DNA from: Eubacterium sp.
GTDB taxonomy: Bacteria > Bacillota > Clostridia > Lachnospirales > Lachnospiraceae
Reading direction: 5' to 3'
Assembly: GCA_024690665.1 (NCBI GenBank)
Contig: JAILOU010000029.1
Span: 23,939 to 87,938 of the forward strand
Length of the DNA stretch: 64,000 nt
Below, one piece after another: positions 42,742-52,810 of this stretch. A program made the translations under genes and the position numbers. The notes beneath the pieces are model-generated. The model made no database searches, was not told where the DNA came from, and worked only from the letters and a program-made list of their open reading frames with translations. Every line of letters begins with the position of its first letter. Position 1 is the stretch's first letter.

Positions 42742-44550
42742 TTACTTTACAGTAACTTTCTTACCTGCAATCTTCTTTGTAAAGATCTTCTTATATTTCT
42801 TCACGAACTTTTTATTTACACTTGTACTTCCAACCTTCACCTTTATTGTTTTGACTTTTGAACCCTTAAGCGAATTTTTTACTTTCGCTTTTGTCAGCTT
42901 CTTAGTCTTTAAAATAACCGTTTTCGTCTTACTTGCATAAAATGCCTTCTTGGTCAGTTTCTTTACATTTTTACCTACGACAACGGTTCGAATCTTACTC
43001 GCCTTAAAGGCTTTCGCTCCCACAACCGTAACCTTATACTTATAGCCGTCTGACAATTTTACCGTTGCCGGAACCGTTACCTTCTTGGCATTTTTTGCTT
43101 TGACAAATGTAACTGTTCCCGTTGCCGATGCGGATGCCACCTTAGTAACCTTATATGTCTGACCGGATACTTTGTACTTCGCACCCTTTGTTACCGTTGA
43201 ACCGGCTGTCGTTTCCTTAATGGTGCTAACTCCCGGACTTCCGCTTGAATAAGTCTTGCTTCCAACGGTCAGTGTATGTCCATTGTAATTGATCTTACCG
43301 GTTCCGCTGATGGAACTGATGGTACAATCTGCATCTAACACCCATACGGCTGAATCACTCATAGTAACCTTCACCGTTCCGATAGAAGAAGAAATCGTCG
43401 TTGAATCACGATGCGCCGTAATCTTACCGCTTGTGGAGCCTGTCCACTTTGTGGTACCGCTAAGATTAATCTTTGCCGTTGAATCACTTCCTACCAGAAT
43501 GGTTCCTTCCATCGTCTGATTCTTTGCGTTTAATGTTGCAACGTTGGATAAGCCGCTCCACGCATCATCACATACAGAAAGTAATACACCTTCCGAATCG
43601 GTGTTATTGATATCCACATCCTCAAGAGTAATTGCCGCACTTGTATTCGTAACATGGAACACATGTCCGTAGGTGTTGTTGATGGCACCGTCGGTCATAG
43701 TAAAGACGCTGGCACCGTCTGTTGCATCCCCGGACATCGACTGGTATAAGAAGATTCCGTTTTTGAATTTATCCTGACTACCCAGGGTTTTGTTGCCTGC
43801 ATTTAACGTACAATCTTCTAAAACTACCGTATTACCACCTTCATTCACTACGCCCTGTGAATTCGTCGATGTCAAAGTAGCATCACTGACCGTAATCGTT
43901 GCTGTTGCATATACAGCCGGCGAACCGGTTCCGCTTGTCTTATATGTTCCTTCGTCTACCGTAACGGTTCCGCCGCCTCTGTCCGAGCGGATTGCCGCAG
44001 AAGAGTCCCCGGACGTCGTAATCGTCAGATTCTCAGCATTTGTAATGCCCTGTCCGGTTGTCATAATACCGCCGGAACCATTTCCGGTTGTCTTAATCGT
44101 AGAGTCGGAGATCTTAACGGTAGTACCGTCTCCGGATGTTGCATTGGTCGATGCATTTCCTCCGTAGCTGAACACACCGTTTGCGCCGGCTGCACTTGTT
44201 GTAACCTCGGCTCCCGTAATGGTCGTTGTTCCACCGCCCTTACACATTACAGCGGAATTGATTCCGTAGAAACTTTCATTGTCCCCTGCGCTTTCTCCTC
44301 CGGACTTCGTCACCGTCGGACTCTTCAGTTTCACGGCGCCGTTCGTGCTAATAAGCACTGCGTTTTGACCGGACGTGGTGGAACTGTAGGTCTTTCCCGA
44401 CGTTGTCGTGGCTGACGTAATCGTAGTCGCACCGGTCCAGGTAATACTGCTATCCGCGTAGATTGGCGCAGCCGTTGCCGTCATTCCCGCACAAAGCAAT
44501 AAGGACAACACTGTTTTTGTTGCTTGTTTCATTTGGATTCTTTTTTTCAT
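42742..44550 (-). CDS. Secreted beta-helix-like protein with LRR-type basic C-terminus
   Basis: The protein has 602 residues from ATG 44550 (GGAAGG site). A signal peptide ends near PIYADS. Residues ~30-430 are Thr/Ser/Gly-rich strand repeats (for example GGGTVTVDEGTYKT, TVVLEDCTLNAG) typical of right-handed beta-helix or Pmp-like surface proteins. Residues ~450-602 are very Lys-rich and resemble the LRR_5/BspA-type surface domain (VVGAKAFKASKIRTVVVGKN). No sortase motif is present. It is probably an adhesin or glycan-binding protein held by the charged C-terminus; function is inferred from architecture only. Confidence 0.72.
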   Translation of the reverse strand: MKKRIQMKQATKTVLSLLLCAGMTATAAPIYADSSITWTGATTITSATTTSGKTYSSTTSGQNAVLISTNGAVKLKSPTVTKSGGESAGDNESFYGINSAVMCKGGGTTTITGAEVTTSAAGANGVFSYGGNASTNATSGDGTTVKISDSTIKTTGNGSGGIMTTGQGITNAENLTITTSGDSSAAIRSDRGGGTVTVDEGTYKTSGTGSPAVYATATITVSDATLTSTNSQGVVNEGGNTVVLEDCTLNAGNKTLGSQDKFKNGIFLYQSMSGDATDGASVFTMTDGAINNTYGHVFHVTNTSAAITLEDVDINNTDSEGVLLSVCDDAWSGLSNVATLNAKNQTMEGTILVGSDSTAKINLSGTTKWTGSTSGKITAHRDSTTISSSIGTVKVTMSDSAVWVLDADCTISSISGTGKINYNGHTLTVGSKTYSSGSPGVSTIKETTAGSTVTKGAKYKVSGQTYKVTKVASASATGTVTFVKAKNAKKVTVPATVKLSDGYKYKVTVVGAKAFKASKIRTVVVGKNVKKLTKKAFYASKTKTVILKTKKLTKAKVKNSLKGSKVKTIKVKVGSTSVNKKFVKKYKKIFTKKIAGKKVTVK

Positions 44551-44699
44551 TTTTACACCTTCCTCGTAAATGAATGGAAATATTTTCATCCCTGCCACTT
44601 TCCACACAGTACCATCTTACTACCAAGGTATAATCCACACAACACTGTTTTCTGTTATTTTATTAGGTATAAGAATATTTTATGCCCATAACCATTTCG

Positions 44700-45494
44700 T
44701 TATTCTGTCTGCAGTGCATAGTTATGCGCAAGCGGACCGTTCCCGGCCCCAAGGTCCAGCATCGCTTCAATGGCTTTTGTCAGATATTTCTTCGCTGCTT
44801 CAATGGCTTCGGCAAGTTCATAGCCCTTCGCCAGATTTGCTGCAATCGCACTCGAGAGGGTGCAGCCCGTCCCATGCGTATTCGGATTTTGAATCCATGT
44901 CCCCGAAAACCATATCGTCTTATGATCCGCTGCGCTGTATAAGACATCATTTGGCGCACTTCCTGAGTGCCCACCCTTAATCAGTACTGCGCACCCATAC
45001 TGCTCTGAGAGCATTTTCGCTGCCGTTTCCATATCGGCCTCATCCGTTATCGTCGTCTCTGTCAGCACCTCTGCTTCCGGTATATTCGGCGTCAAAAGCG
45101 TGGTGCGCGGCAGCAGCTCATCTTTAAGCACTCTGAGATTTTCTTCCCTGGCAAGCCTTGTGCCACTTGTTGCCACCATAACCGGATCGACCACGACCTT
45201 TTGCGCCTTATAAAAGTGCAATCGATCTGCAATCACTTCCATCTGCTCCGGTGTTAACACCATACCAATCTTAACCGCATCCGGATACAGATCCTTAAAT
45301 ACCGCGTCCATTTGCTTTTCTAAAAATGCCGACGGTATCTCCATCATCTCACTTATACCAAGTGTATTTTGTGCAGTAAGCGCCGTCACTACGCTCATTG
45401 CATATACACCGTTCATTGTCATTGTCTTAATATCTGCCTGGATACCGGCTCCGCCTCCCGAATCCGATCCGGCAATGGTCAATACCTTCTTCAT
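44700..45494 (-). CDS. thiD: Hydroxymethylpyrimidine / phosphomethylpyrimidine kinase
   Basis: This 264-residue ribokinase-fold enzyme of thiamin biosynthesis phosphorylates HMP and HMP-P. Signatures are the N-terminal [19 protein letters not shown] (residues ~5-23), [12 protein letters not shown] (near 104) and the C-terminal [17 protein letters not shown] anion-hole motif. ATG 45494 has a GGAG site; the upstream ATG does not. No TPP riboswitch is seen in the short 5' region and no other thi gene is nearby, so it may work in salvage. Confidence 0.95.
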   Translation of the reverse strand: MKKVLTIAGSDSGGGAGIQADIKTMTMNGVYAMSVVTALTAQNTLGISEMMEIPSAFLEKQMDAVFKDLYPDAVKIGMVLTPEQMEVIADRLHFYKAQKVVVDPVMVATSGTRLAREENLRVLKDELLPRTTLLTPNIPEAEVLTETTITDEADMETAAKMLSEQYGCAVLIKGGHSGSAPNDVLYSAADHKTIWFSGTWIQNPNTHGTGCTLSSAIAANLAKGYELAEAIEAAKKYLTKAIEAMLDLGAGNGPLAHNYALQTE

Positions 45495-45551
45495 ATGCGT
45501 CTCCATTTTCAACGTTATATGTATCCGATTTTATCATATCCCCCCACAAAC

Positions 45552-45583
45552 AAAAAGCTGCGCACAAATCATTTGTGCACAGC
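45552..45583 (-). terminator. Terminator of the flavodoxin/glutathione peroxidase operon
   Basis: A 13-bp stem with one mismatch (45557-45569 with 45571-45583) has an internal near-palindrome GCACAAAT/ATTTGTGC and is followed on minus by five T residues. Confidence 0.8.
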
Positions 45584-45613
45584 CCTTTGTTAATTATAGG
45601 GTTATGTAGTTTT

Positions 45614-46153
45614 TTATAATAAAGCCTTCACACACTCTTCTACCTTGGCCATATCAGCTGTCGGCTCAAAACGTGCTACGACCTTACCATCTCGGTCAAT
45701 GATGAACTTTGTAAAATTCCACTTGATGTCCGGATTCTGTGCCCAGTTAGGGTCTGCCTCTGAAAACATCTTTTCAAACATTGGCTTGAATTCATGCTCA
45801 TCAAATCCTTCAAATCCCTTTTCCGCCTTAAGAAATCGATACAGTGGAAGTTCATTTTCCCCATTGACATCTGCTTTCTTCATCTGCGGAAATGTCGTAT
45901 TAAAATGCATCGTGCAGAATTCATGAATCTCATCATCAGTTCCCGGAGCCTGTCCGCCAAACTGATTGCAAGGGATATCCAGGATTTCTAATCCCTGATC
46001 ATGATAATCCTTGTACATCTGCTCAATCGGTGCATACTGTGGTGTAAATCCGCATCCTGTCGCAGTGTTTACCACCATAATTACCTTGCCTTTGTAATCT
46101 GCCAGATCTAATTGTTCACCTTTACCTGTTGTAATCTTGTAATCATAAATCAT
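45614..46153 (-). CDS. Glutathione peroxidase-family (thiol) peroxidase
   Basis: The protein has 179 residues from ATG 46153 (AGGAGG site). The GPx motifs are NTATGCGFTPQY with C34 at the Sec/Cys position, PCNQFGGQAPG (62-72) and WNFTKF. Bacterial Cys forms generally use thioredoxin and reduce hydroperoxides. It lies 25 nt downstream of a flavodoxin gene, forming an operon, probably under the TetR regulator upstream. Confidence 0.93.
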   Translation of the reverse strand: MIYDYKITTGKGEQLDLADYKGKVIMVVNTATGCGFTPQYAPIEQMYKDYHDQGLEILDIPCNQFGGQAPGTDDEIHEFCTMHFNTTFPQMKKADVNGENELPLYRFLKAEKGFEGFDEHEFKPMFEKMFSEADPNWAQNPDIKWNFTKFIIDRDGKVVARFEPTADMAKVEECVKALL

Positions 46154-46178
46154 ATCATTTTCCTCCTGTTTGTTTCTT

Positions 46179-46571
46179 TTACATATATTTTCTCGCAAAT
46201 GCTGCTGCGCTTTCAAGCTGTTCCCCATCCGGCATATTCTTGGCATAAAGGGTTTCATCCTCCACCGGAATTCCTTTTTGCTTAAGCGCCTTCTTAATTA
46301 AGTCAATTGAATGTTTTGAAATCCAGGATGTAGAAAATACCACAGCCTTTTTCACAACATTTTTATTCAATGTCTTTAAGTACTCTTTCAAATGGTTATC
46401 CAAACCATACATATAAAGCGCCCCGCCAATAAATAAAACATCTACCGGCTCAGTGATTTGTGCATCTGCCTGATCTACCGGAATTGCGCTCACACCTGCT
46501 CCCTTTGCAATTCCTTCGGCCAGGGCTTTTGTATTCCCTGAACGTGAATAATATCTAACTGCGATATTCAT
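46179..46571 (-). CDS. Small flavodoxin-like protein
   Basis: This 130-residue protein has the FMN phosphate loop YSRSGNTKALAEGIA (8-22) and a short flavodoxin fold (VDVLFIGGALYMYGLD; KAVVFSTSW). It is shorter than standard flavodoxins but complete. It may supply electrons or act in redox stress with the downstream peroxidase. The ATG at 46571 follows an AGGAGG site. Confidence 0.88.
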   Translation of the reverse strand: MNIAVRYYSRSGNTKALAEGIAKGAGVSAIPVDQADAQITEPVDVLFIGGALYMYGLDNHLKEYLKTLNKNVVKKAVVFSTSWISKHSIDLIKKALKQKGIPVEDETLYAKNMPDGEQLESAAAFARKYM

Positions 46572-46621
46572 AACAAACCTCCTTATAAGTTTCTTTCTAG
46601 TTGCTTACTATTTAATTGCGT

Positions 46622-47290
46622 TCAATCTATATATTTAATATAAATCATTTTTATGAGATTGCAATATATAAAAATGCCATTATCTATCATTATGAGAGAT
46701 AATGGCATTTTTGTCTCATTTATTTCAAATATTTTTCCAGTTCTTTCGGAAGAGCTTTCCAGTTCTTTCGGAAGAGCTTTCCAGATCACCTCAGCTGCTT
46801 CCTCATAGGATACCTGATATGCTCCAAATACCCATTCGCATAATAAGCCGGTCGCCCCCATACAATAGGTTCTCATAAGCATCTCTTCTTCTATGGTAAG
46901 CATATCCTTTTTATACGCAGACAAGATATACTTTTCCATGGCACTGCAATGATTCTCAATCATATACCGGACAAAGGAATCCTGCCCACTTGTATGTGAA
47001 AATAGATTTGACAGATATTCCCGTTCTTCATAGCACAGATACATACCGTCAACAATTGCCTGTCTCCAGGTATATTCTTCCCCATCGATGCGTTTCATAA
47101 TCTGCGCCAGATCCTTTGCATGACTCCAGGCAATCAGGTCGTATTTGTCCGTAAAGTTACGGTAGAAGGTCGCCGGCGAATACCCGCAATTCACAACAAT
47201 ATCCTGAATTGTAATCTTATCTACATGTTTTTCCCCGGCCAGTTCCCGAAACGAATCTGCCAGAATTTCCTTTGCAACTTTACGCTTCAT
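46622..47290 (-). CDS. TetR/AcrR regulator with a frameshifted C-terminus
   Basis: The protein has 222 residues from ATG 47290 (AGGTGG site; a GTG 9 nt earlier is the alternative). The N-terminal HTH is typical (KITIQDIVVNCGYSPATFYRNF), with an all-helical ligand domain after it. At WKALPKELE the DNA carries a perfect 22-bp tandem duplication (46739-46782). Without it the frame would read LEKYLK and stop at 46720-46722. With it the protein gains an unrelated tail of about 35 residues that even reads through the gene's own terminator (46670-46712). It probably regulates the flavodoxin/peroxidase operon just downstream; activity of this allele is uncertain. Confidence 0.85.
   Translation of the reverse strand: MKRKVAKEILADSFRELAGEKHVDKITIQDIVVNCGYSPATFYRNFTDKYDLIAWSHAKDLAQIMKRIDGEEYTWRQAIVDGMYLCYEEREYLSNLFSHTSGQDSFVRYMIENHCSAMEKYILSAYKKDMLTIEEEMLMRTYCMGATGLLCEWVFGAYQVSYEEAAEVIWKALPKELESSSERTGKIFEINETKMPLSLIMIDNGIFIYCNLIKMIYIKYID
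46670..46712 (-). terminator. Original terminator of the TetR gene
   Basis: A 12-bp stem atgccattatct / agataatggcat (46674-46685, 46697-46708) has an A-rich 5' flank and T-rich 3' flank on both strands. It lies inside the present, shifted TetR reading frame, which shows that frame is secondary. Confidence 0.8.
46739..46782. repeat. 22-bp tandem duplication inside the TetR gene
   Basis: Two identical adjacent copies of a 22-bp unit (46739-46760 and 46761-46782). Because 22 is not a multiple of three, the reading frame changes after it. Perfect identity implies a recent event or a slippage-prone switch. Confidence 0.92.
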
Positions 47291-47309
47291 ATCTTCCACC
47301 TGCTTTCGG

Positions 47310-50300
47310 TCACTTGACTTTTACTTTCACCTTTTTCGCATATCCGTTTCTTGCATAAACATAGATACTGCAGGTTCCTTTCTTCTTCGCCTTGATGGTT
47401 CCTTTTTTCGAGACGGTTGCAACCTTGATATTGGTTGATGCATATCGAAACTCTTTTGCATGTGCATTGGTCAGCTGTCTTTTTTTCTTATTGACCAGCA
47501 CTGTCTTTGCTTTGATCTTTGCCTTCTTACCAACCTTCAAAGTGTATGTTGATTTTTTTAGTTTGATTTTTTTAGCGTTGGTATACTTGACATTTTTGTG
47601 GCCGACCACATGTGCCGTAATCGTCTTTCCAAGCGAAATCTTCTTACCATTTACTGTCCGATAGGCGTCCACATACACCTTGAAATTCTTCTTTAATTTC
47701 AGCTTTTTACCACTTAGTTTTTTGATCGTTACAGTCTGCGAATTCTTTGACACATACTGTGTCACTCCTTTAAACTTGCTTCCACAATAAGCTACATATA
47801 CCCGGTAGCCATCTGCACTGGAAACCTTTCCCCATTTCACCTTAATCTGTGACCCGGATTGTGACACCTTAAGCCCTGCATTAAGTTTAAATTCACTGCT
47901 TTTTTTATTCTTTGCTGCAGATTCTGTAACTTTTTGTGTCGTAACCGATGATGTAAGGGATGCCAATATTGCATCAACTCTTGCCTTATTCGCTGCCAGG
48001 GTTAGATCCTCATCATAGGTTAAATTCTTAATCTTGGTTTGTGCTTCCTTGATCAGCTTCTTAACCGTGCTGCTGTCACTTGAGGACGCTTTTTGCCCGG
48101 CTTCTTTCATCTTCTTTTCCTTATATTTTTCAAATGCAGCCTTTGCAGCCGCCAGCTCATCTTCGCTCGCATTGACTGTAATTTCAATATTACCGGTTAT
48201 CTTGTCGGCATCAATCGTAATCTCACCGGTCTTTACATTATAGGTGTAATCAACTCCAACCGTCTGCGTTTGTGAATCCACCGTTACGGTTATATTTTGC
48301 GGCAGCTTATAATTTGTGACAGCCTCTACAGTCAAGCAATATTCCTCGCCGTATACAGCAGTATCATCTCCCGTTAATGTGGCATAATTTCCGTTTTTCG
48401 TAACCGTGTATTGTGCCGGTACTCCAGCTACCATAATTTCCACATTGCCGGTTACCTGTGCTGCCGGTATCTTAATCTGTCCGGTTTCCGGGTCATATTC
48501 AAAGTCAGTTCCCTGCGTTAAGGTCTCGTCCCCCACCTTAACGGAAACCGTTTCCGGCAGGTCGTATTTTTCATTTGCCGTGACTGTTGCCACATAGTCT
48601 TCGCCGTGTGATGCCTGATCATCTCCGGAGATAATTTCATTGGTACCTTTTTTGGTGACGCTATATCTATCGCATACACCTGTCGCTTCAATTGTAAGAT
48701 CTCCTGTAATCTTCTCAGCATAAATCAGAATTTCTCCGGTTCCTTTATCATAAGTATAATCCGTCGTGGCCGTCAAAACATCTTCTCCGGCCTTTACCGT
48801 AATATCATGCGGCAGGTCATAATGCTCGCCTGCCGTTATTGTTGCCTGATAGTCAGTATCAGAATATGCAACATCTCCCCCGCTTATCGTCACATTCGTT
48901 CCTGTCTTCGTAACACTATACTCGACAGCTTCTTCCTCCAATGTAAAGGTAAGCATCTTCGTATCATCTTCTAAAACACTTCTCCAGATACTAACCTTTC
49001 CGGTGTTCGGTTCATAGCTGTATTCTTTTGCTTTGTAGGTAAGCTGTCTGCTATCATAATAGATTCTTAACTCATCTTGCGTCGGCAACTCATAACCTTC
49101 ATCTGCAACAAGGTAAAGATAAGTCGTAGTGCCTTCCTCAAACCGTCTTGCTTCTTCATTGTCCTTTGTCATAACCTTCGCATGCTCTAAGGCATCTACA
49201 ATATTACTGTTATCTCCATATGCAGTAATAGTCAGATTATCGGTAACTGCTGCCGAATAGACAATTAATTCTCCACTTTCTGAATTATATGCGTAATCAG
49301 TTCCGGCTTCTAAGAGCTCATTACCGGCCATTACCTGTATACTGTCAGGCATCCGATACGAAGAATCTTGAACCCTAAAGGTTCCCTTGTATTGATTTTT
49401 ATAACCAACCGTGTCCTCTCCGTCCAAGGTTAATCCGGTTAATTGCTTTGTAACATTAAGAATCTGCGCGCCCTTTGCACCAATTACAATATTTCCCGTA
49501 ATTGCCTCAGCACGAATCATTACTTTTCCGGTTTTGGAATTATAACGATAATCTTCCTCTTCTACTAAGGTTTCTTCTCCACGCGTTACACTAATCGTAT
49601 CCGGCAGATAGTATCCGTCTGCAGCGACCAAAGTTTCACGATAGACCGTTGAATACTTTACCGGCTGCGCATCCGTAACCTGTGTGCCATCAACCTCTGC
49701 CGTAAGATTTTCTATGGTATTGCTTACATAATAGTACTTGGTATCTGCGGTTGCTTCAATGACAAGATTACCCCATACATGATTTTTCTTGATCGTAATC
49801 GTTGTACCGTCAAATGTATAATCGTCCGGTGATACCAGTGTTTCATGTCCGTCACAGTCCGAAGTAATCTCCAGATTCTTCACATAATAATGCCGATCCG
49901 GCACAATCGTTGCCGTATATTCCGTTGTAAAATCTGCGGTTGACTCACCCTGAAATGTAAGACACAGTTCACCCTCAAAGGTTACACTAAGACTACATGC
50001 CGTTGGCTCTCCTTCAAATGTCAAAGTCTCCCCGATACGATCACCAAAGATTCTTACTAATCCTGTTTCAACATCATAGTCATAATCGGATTGATATACC
50101 AGTTCCTTATCATCTGAATAAATCGTGAGCTGATCGCTGGTAATATTCTCAAAATGAGCAGTATCCACGTTAAGGTAAGCGAAGAAATCCTCGTCGGACG
50201 TACAGGTATTTACAATGCTTCCGGTTCCAAGACCCTCAGCATCCTCAATTTCAACATTGTCCATCTTATCTATGACATTGCCGCAGGTTGCCTTTACATT

Positions 50301-52544
50301 CAGCGTTCCCTGCAAGGTTGCTATCACATCTGCCGGAATCGTAATGGTATAAGTGGTTCCATTTTGCACCACAGTATAATCCGGGTTCTCTCCGGAATCC
50401 GTTAATTCATTTTCCGTTCCTGTAGACCCCCAGGTAAGCTCCAGTGTATACAATTCACTCATACCTTCATCCAGATTGATCACAAATTGATAATCTCCGG
50501 CTAAAGTATCAATCACGCCATCACCAAGGGTATTCGTTGTGGAACACCTATCAATCTCAGTACCGCTTTGGTCGGTTCCGCCATTAAATGTAACGCCCAT
50601 ATTCTTCGTAACACTAAAATACGTTACCGCACTCATCGTCTGTGTTACCGTTTCGGACAGCGTATCCGACGCCGTTACCGTATATGTGCCGGCCACAGCC
50701 GTTGGTGGGAGATAGATAATCTGATTTTCCGCATCATAAGTTGCCTGGTCCGTGTTCGTTTCATCCGGAGCTTCTAATGCATTTCCATTTGGATCTAATA
50801 CCGTAACCACCAGGTTTTCTATATTATCTGTTGACAGCTCTGTATTAACAAGCAGATTCGCACCGGTAAATGTCGTATCGCCCATGTTAATGCTTTCCAC
50901 CTGTGCGCCGCAGGACTGCTCTGTAACGTAGACATTTGCAGCCGTCGTTGTTGTCTGGTTATCTAGTGCATTAGACGCACTTGCCGCACTTTCTTCATCA
51001 TATGTATAATCGGTTACCTTCTGGTAAATTGCTTGTGCGATTTCCTCATCAGTAGCATCGCTTTCTAGTTCCAACTTCACCACATTGCCTGCGCCAAGAT
51101 AGTCTTCCAGATTACATCTTGTACCATTCTTTCCTTCATCAATCGTGACCGTTGAAATCTCTAGATTGGTGATTAGCACGACTTTTTCTTTCTTAAGCAG
51201 CTCTAAAAATGCAGCATCACCGGTAAGGTCAAAGAAATCCACATACCCTTCTTCTTCGGTATTCGTATTATTACCAAGAAGCACATAGTACTTTCTAGAA
51301 GCGTTTCCCTGTTCATCAAACTGAATATAATCCGCATTAGCAAAGTTACTAAGTACCGATGATGAATCGGATAAACTCATCTTAAGGTCGGTAAAGTCTA
51401 CCGATGAAGTTAAATTGCATGCGTGTGATAAATAGGATACAACCGGACCAAATCCTCCTGCGGATAAATCATCAAGATCACAATCAAATACGGTAATTGC
51501 AGATGCATTTTCTGCTGCCGCATCCCCAATCGGCGTAATGGTCATAGTCAGATGTGTGTCCGTAATATCCATATGTACCTGTGTCTCATCATAGCCATTT
51601 GCATTCGTGCACTCTGAAAAATCCGCGCTGCTTGTCATATAGGAACTTGCCACCGTAGTTAAGATACTGTTATGAACTGTTGTGACATCTACGTCCTCAT
51701 ACTTATATATGGTAAACCCGGCAATTCCGGAAGGATATTGTGTATTCGTGGTATCCGCCGTATAGTTTGTCATAACCGCATAACCGCTTAATTTGCCATC
51801 TTCAATCTTAGAGTTAATTAAAAAGCCGGTTCCGGCCGTATTAGACACCGTATGAAAATAAATCTTACTTGCATCCACCTTATAATCTACCGTCTTACTG
51901 CCACCTGCTGCTGCCGGATAAAACGCCCAGTCCGTTCCCGGCGTTGCAGAATAGCCATACCAGTACACATTGGCGGCGCCTGTTGAATCGATACCGGCTG
52001 CAATATGTTCTTTTAGGTGTCTTGCCAAAACCGTTGTCGAGTTTAATTTCTTTGCATTTTCTATCGTCCAGTTATCGGTATCTGACAGATCAACATAGTC
52101 ATCATCTCCAACAGTGCCGATGCTTGTCGGCCAATCCAATGCCTGAATATCTGCATCTCCAAAATACGGTCTAAGCGACTCGTTATAACCGGTCTGTTCG
52201 AGATACTCTGCGCTGTTGGCATACACATTGGTATCATATCGATCATAGACATACCAGTTACTAAGGTCTGCAACATTAATCGCTGTATTCTTGATTGATG
52301 TGCTGTTTCCGGCACTTTCTGCCTGTGCACCAAGTGCCGATGTAATTGCGCTTCCCGAGTAAGTCGCATTATTCGTTACTGTTACTACAATATCTTCATC
52401 TGCCGCTTGTGTCGTAAGCCAGCTTGGTACCTGTGTTGTATCCGCTTTCACTTCCTGTATATTCGCGCATACAAAAGGAACTACCATTGCAAATGATAGC
52501 ATAATTGCTATTATTCTCTTTGCGTTCCTTCGTTTCATCTTCAT
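47310..52544 (-). CDS. Giant secreted repeat protein (1744 residues)
   Basis: It starts at ATG 52544, preceded by GGAGGAG. A signal peptide ends near VKADTT (about residue 35). An N-terminal ~550 residues of unknown fold is followed by about eight repeats of 75-80 residues (roughly 850-1440) with the pattern Y-x-L-P...V-x-x-G...Y-x-Y-(D/N)...TG-x-(I/V)-x-I...ITG-(N/D)-(I/L)-x-I, the last three most alike. Then come a charged helix (AAKAAFEKYKEKKMKEAG), an Fn3-like domain and a Lys-rich bacterial Ig-like domain (Big_2 type, IKVATVSKKGTIKAKKKG). No LPXTG or SLH motif is seen. It is probably an adhesin or biofilm/cell-surface protein. Confidence 0.75.
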   Translation of the reverse strand: MKMKRRNAKRIIAIMLSFAMVVPFVCANIQEVKADTTQVPSWLTTQAADEDIVVTVTNNATYSGSAITSALGAQAESAGNSTSIKNTAINVADLSNWYVYDRYDTNVYANSAEYLEQTGYNESLRPYFGDADIQALDWPTSIGTVGDDDYVDLSDTDNWTIENAKKLNSTTVLARHLKEHIAAGIDSTGAANVYWYGYSATPGTDWAFYPAAAGGSKTVDYKVDASKIYFHTVSNTAGTGFLINSKIEDGKLSGYAVMTNYTADTTNTQYPSGIAGFTIYKYEDVDVTTVHNSILTTVASSYMTSSADFSECTNANGYDETQVHMDITDTHLTMTITPIGDAAAENASAITVFDCDLDDLSAGGFGPVVSYLSHACNLTSSVDFTDLKMSLSDSSSVLSNFANADYIQFDEQGNASRKYYVLLGNNTNTEEEGYVDFFDLTGDAAFLELLKKEKVVLITNLEISTVTIDEGKNGTRCNLEDYLGAGNVVKLELESDATDEEIAQAIYQKVTDYTYDEESAASASNALDNQTTTTAANVYVTEQSCGAQVESINMGDTTFTGANLLVNTELSTDNIENLVVTVLDPNGNALEAPDETNTDQATYDAENQIIYLPPTAVAGTYTVTASDTLSETVTQTMSAVTYFSVTKNMGVTFNGGTDQSGTEIDRCSTTNTLGDGVIDTLAGDYQFVINLDEGMSELYTLELTWGSTGTENELTDSGENPDYTVVQNGTTYTITIPADVIATLQGTLNVKATCGNVIDKMDNVEIEDAEGLGTGSIVNTCTSDEDFFAYLNVDTAHFENITSDQLTIYSDDKELVYQSDYDYDVETGLVRIFGDRIGETLTFEGEPTACSLSVTFEGELCLTFQGESTADFTTEYTATIVPDRHYYVKNLEITSDCDGHETLVSPDDYTFDGTTITIKKNHVWGNLVIEATADTKYYYVSNTIENLTAEVDGTQVTDAQPVKYSTVYRETLVAADGYYLPDTISVTRGEETLVEEEDYRYNSKTGKVMIRAEAITGNIVIGAKGAQILNVTKQLTGLTLDGEDTVGYKNQYKGTFRVQDSSYRMPDSIQVMAGNELLEAGTDYAYNSESGELIVYSAAVTDNLTITAYGDNSNIVDALEHAKVMTKDNEEARRFEEGTTTYLYLVADEGYELPTQDELRIYYDSRQLTYKAKEYSYEPNTGKVSIWRSVLEDDTKMLTFTLEEEAVEYSVTKTGTNVTISGGDVAYSDTDYQATITAGEHYDLPHDITVKAGEDVLTATTDYTYDKGTGEILIYAEKITGDLTIEATGVCDRYSVTKKGTNEIISGDDQASHGEDYVATVTANEKYDLPETVSVKVGDETLTQGTDFEYDPETGQIKIPAAQVTGNVEIMVAGVPAQYTVTKNGNYATLTGDDTAVYGEEYCLTVEAVTNYKLPQNITVTVDSQTQTVGVDYTYNVKTGEITIDADKITGNIEITVNASEDELAAAKAAFEKYKEKKMKEAGQKASSSDSSTVKKLIKEAQTKIKNLTYDEDLTLAANKARVDAILASLTSSVTTQKVTESAAKNKKSSEFKLNAGLKVSQSGSQIKVKWGKVSSADGYRVYVAYCGSKFKGVTQYVSKNSQTVTIKKLSGKKLKLKKNFKVYVDAYRTVNGKKISLGKTITAHVVGHKNVKYTNAKKIKLKKSTYTLKVGKKAKIKAKTVLVNKKKRQLTNAHAKEFRYASTNIKVATVSKKGTIKAKKKGTCSIYVYARNGYAKKVKVKVK

Positions 52545-52708
52545 TAAGAATAACTCCTCCCTTTTCCTATATCTTTTATCGGGTAGTTTTTTTAATACCC
52601 AAAAAACAAAAGACACTAAAATCCATTTTTATGCCTTCTGTCCTGTTTGTATAGGAAATTCGATACATCTTGATTATAAATGCTAGCTTATCTTCGCGCA
52701 ACCTTTTT

Positions 52709-52761
52709 TTGGGGACGTTCCTTTTGCCACGGTCATGTGTACTTTGGCCTGGATAAACAAA
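52709..52761. repeat. Intergenic repeat, copy 1
   Basis: The first 40 nt (52709-52748) are identical to 60428-60467, and the shared region runs on with a few changes to an ATAAACAAA end. It lies between the giant surface gene and the MFS gene, next to the MFS terminator. It is a REP-like element by behaviour; no transposase is nearby. Confidence 0.85.
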
Positions 52762-52793
52762 AAAACCTGCTGCAAGCAACTGCCTGCAGCAGG
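52757..52793 (-). terminator. Terminator of the MFS transporter gene
   Basis: A perfect 9-bp stem (cctgctgca / tgcagcagg) is followed on minus by a run of seven T residues, 18 nt after the stop. Confidence 0.82.
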
Positions 52794-52810
52794 GTGATAA
52801 TCATAATCTG

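Noticed and set aside
52559..52720. Riboswitch (c-di-GMP type) before the giant surface protein
   Set aside because: The leader has a small hairpin only; the conserved c-di-GMP aptamer segments are absent.
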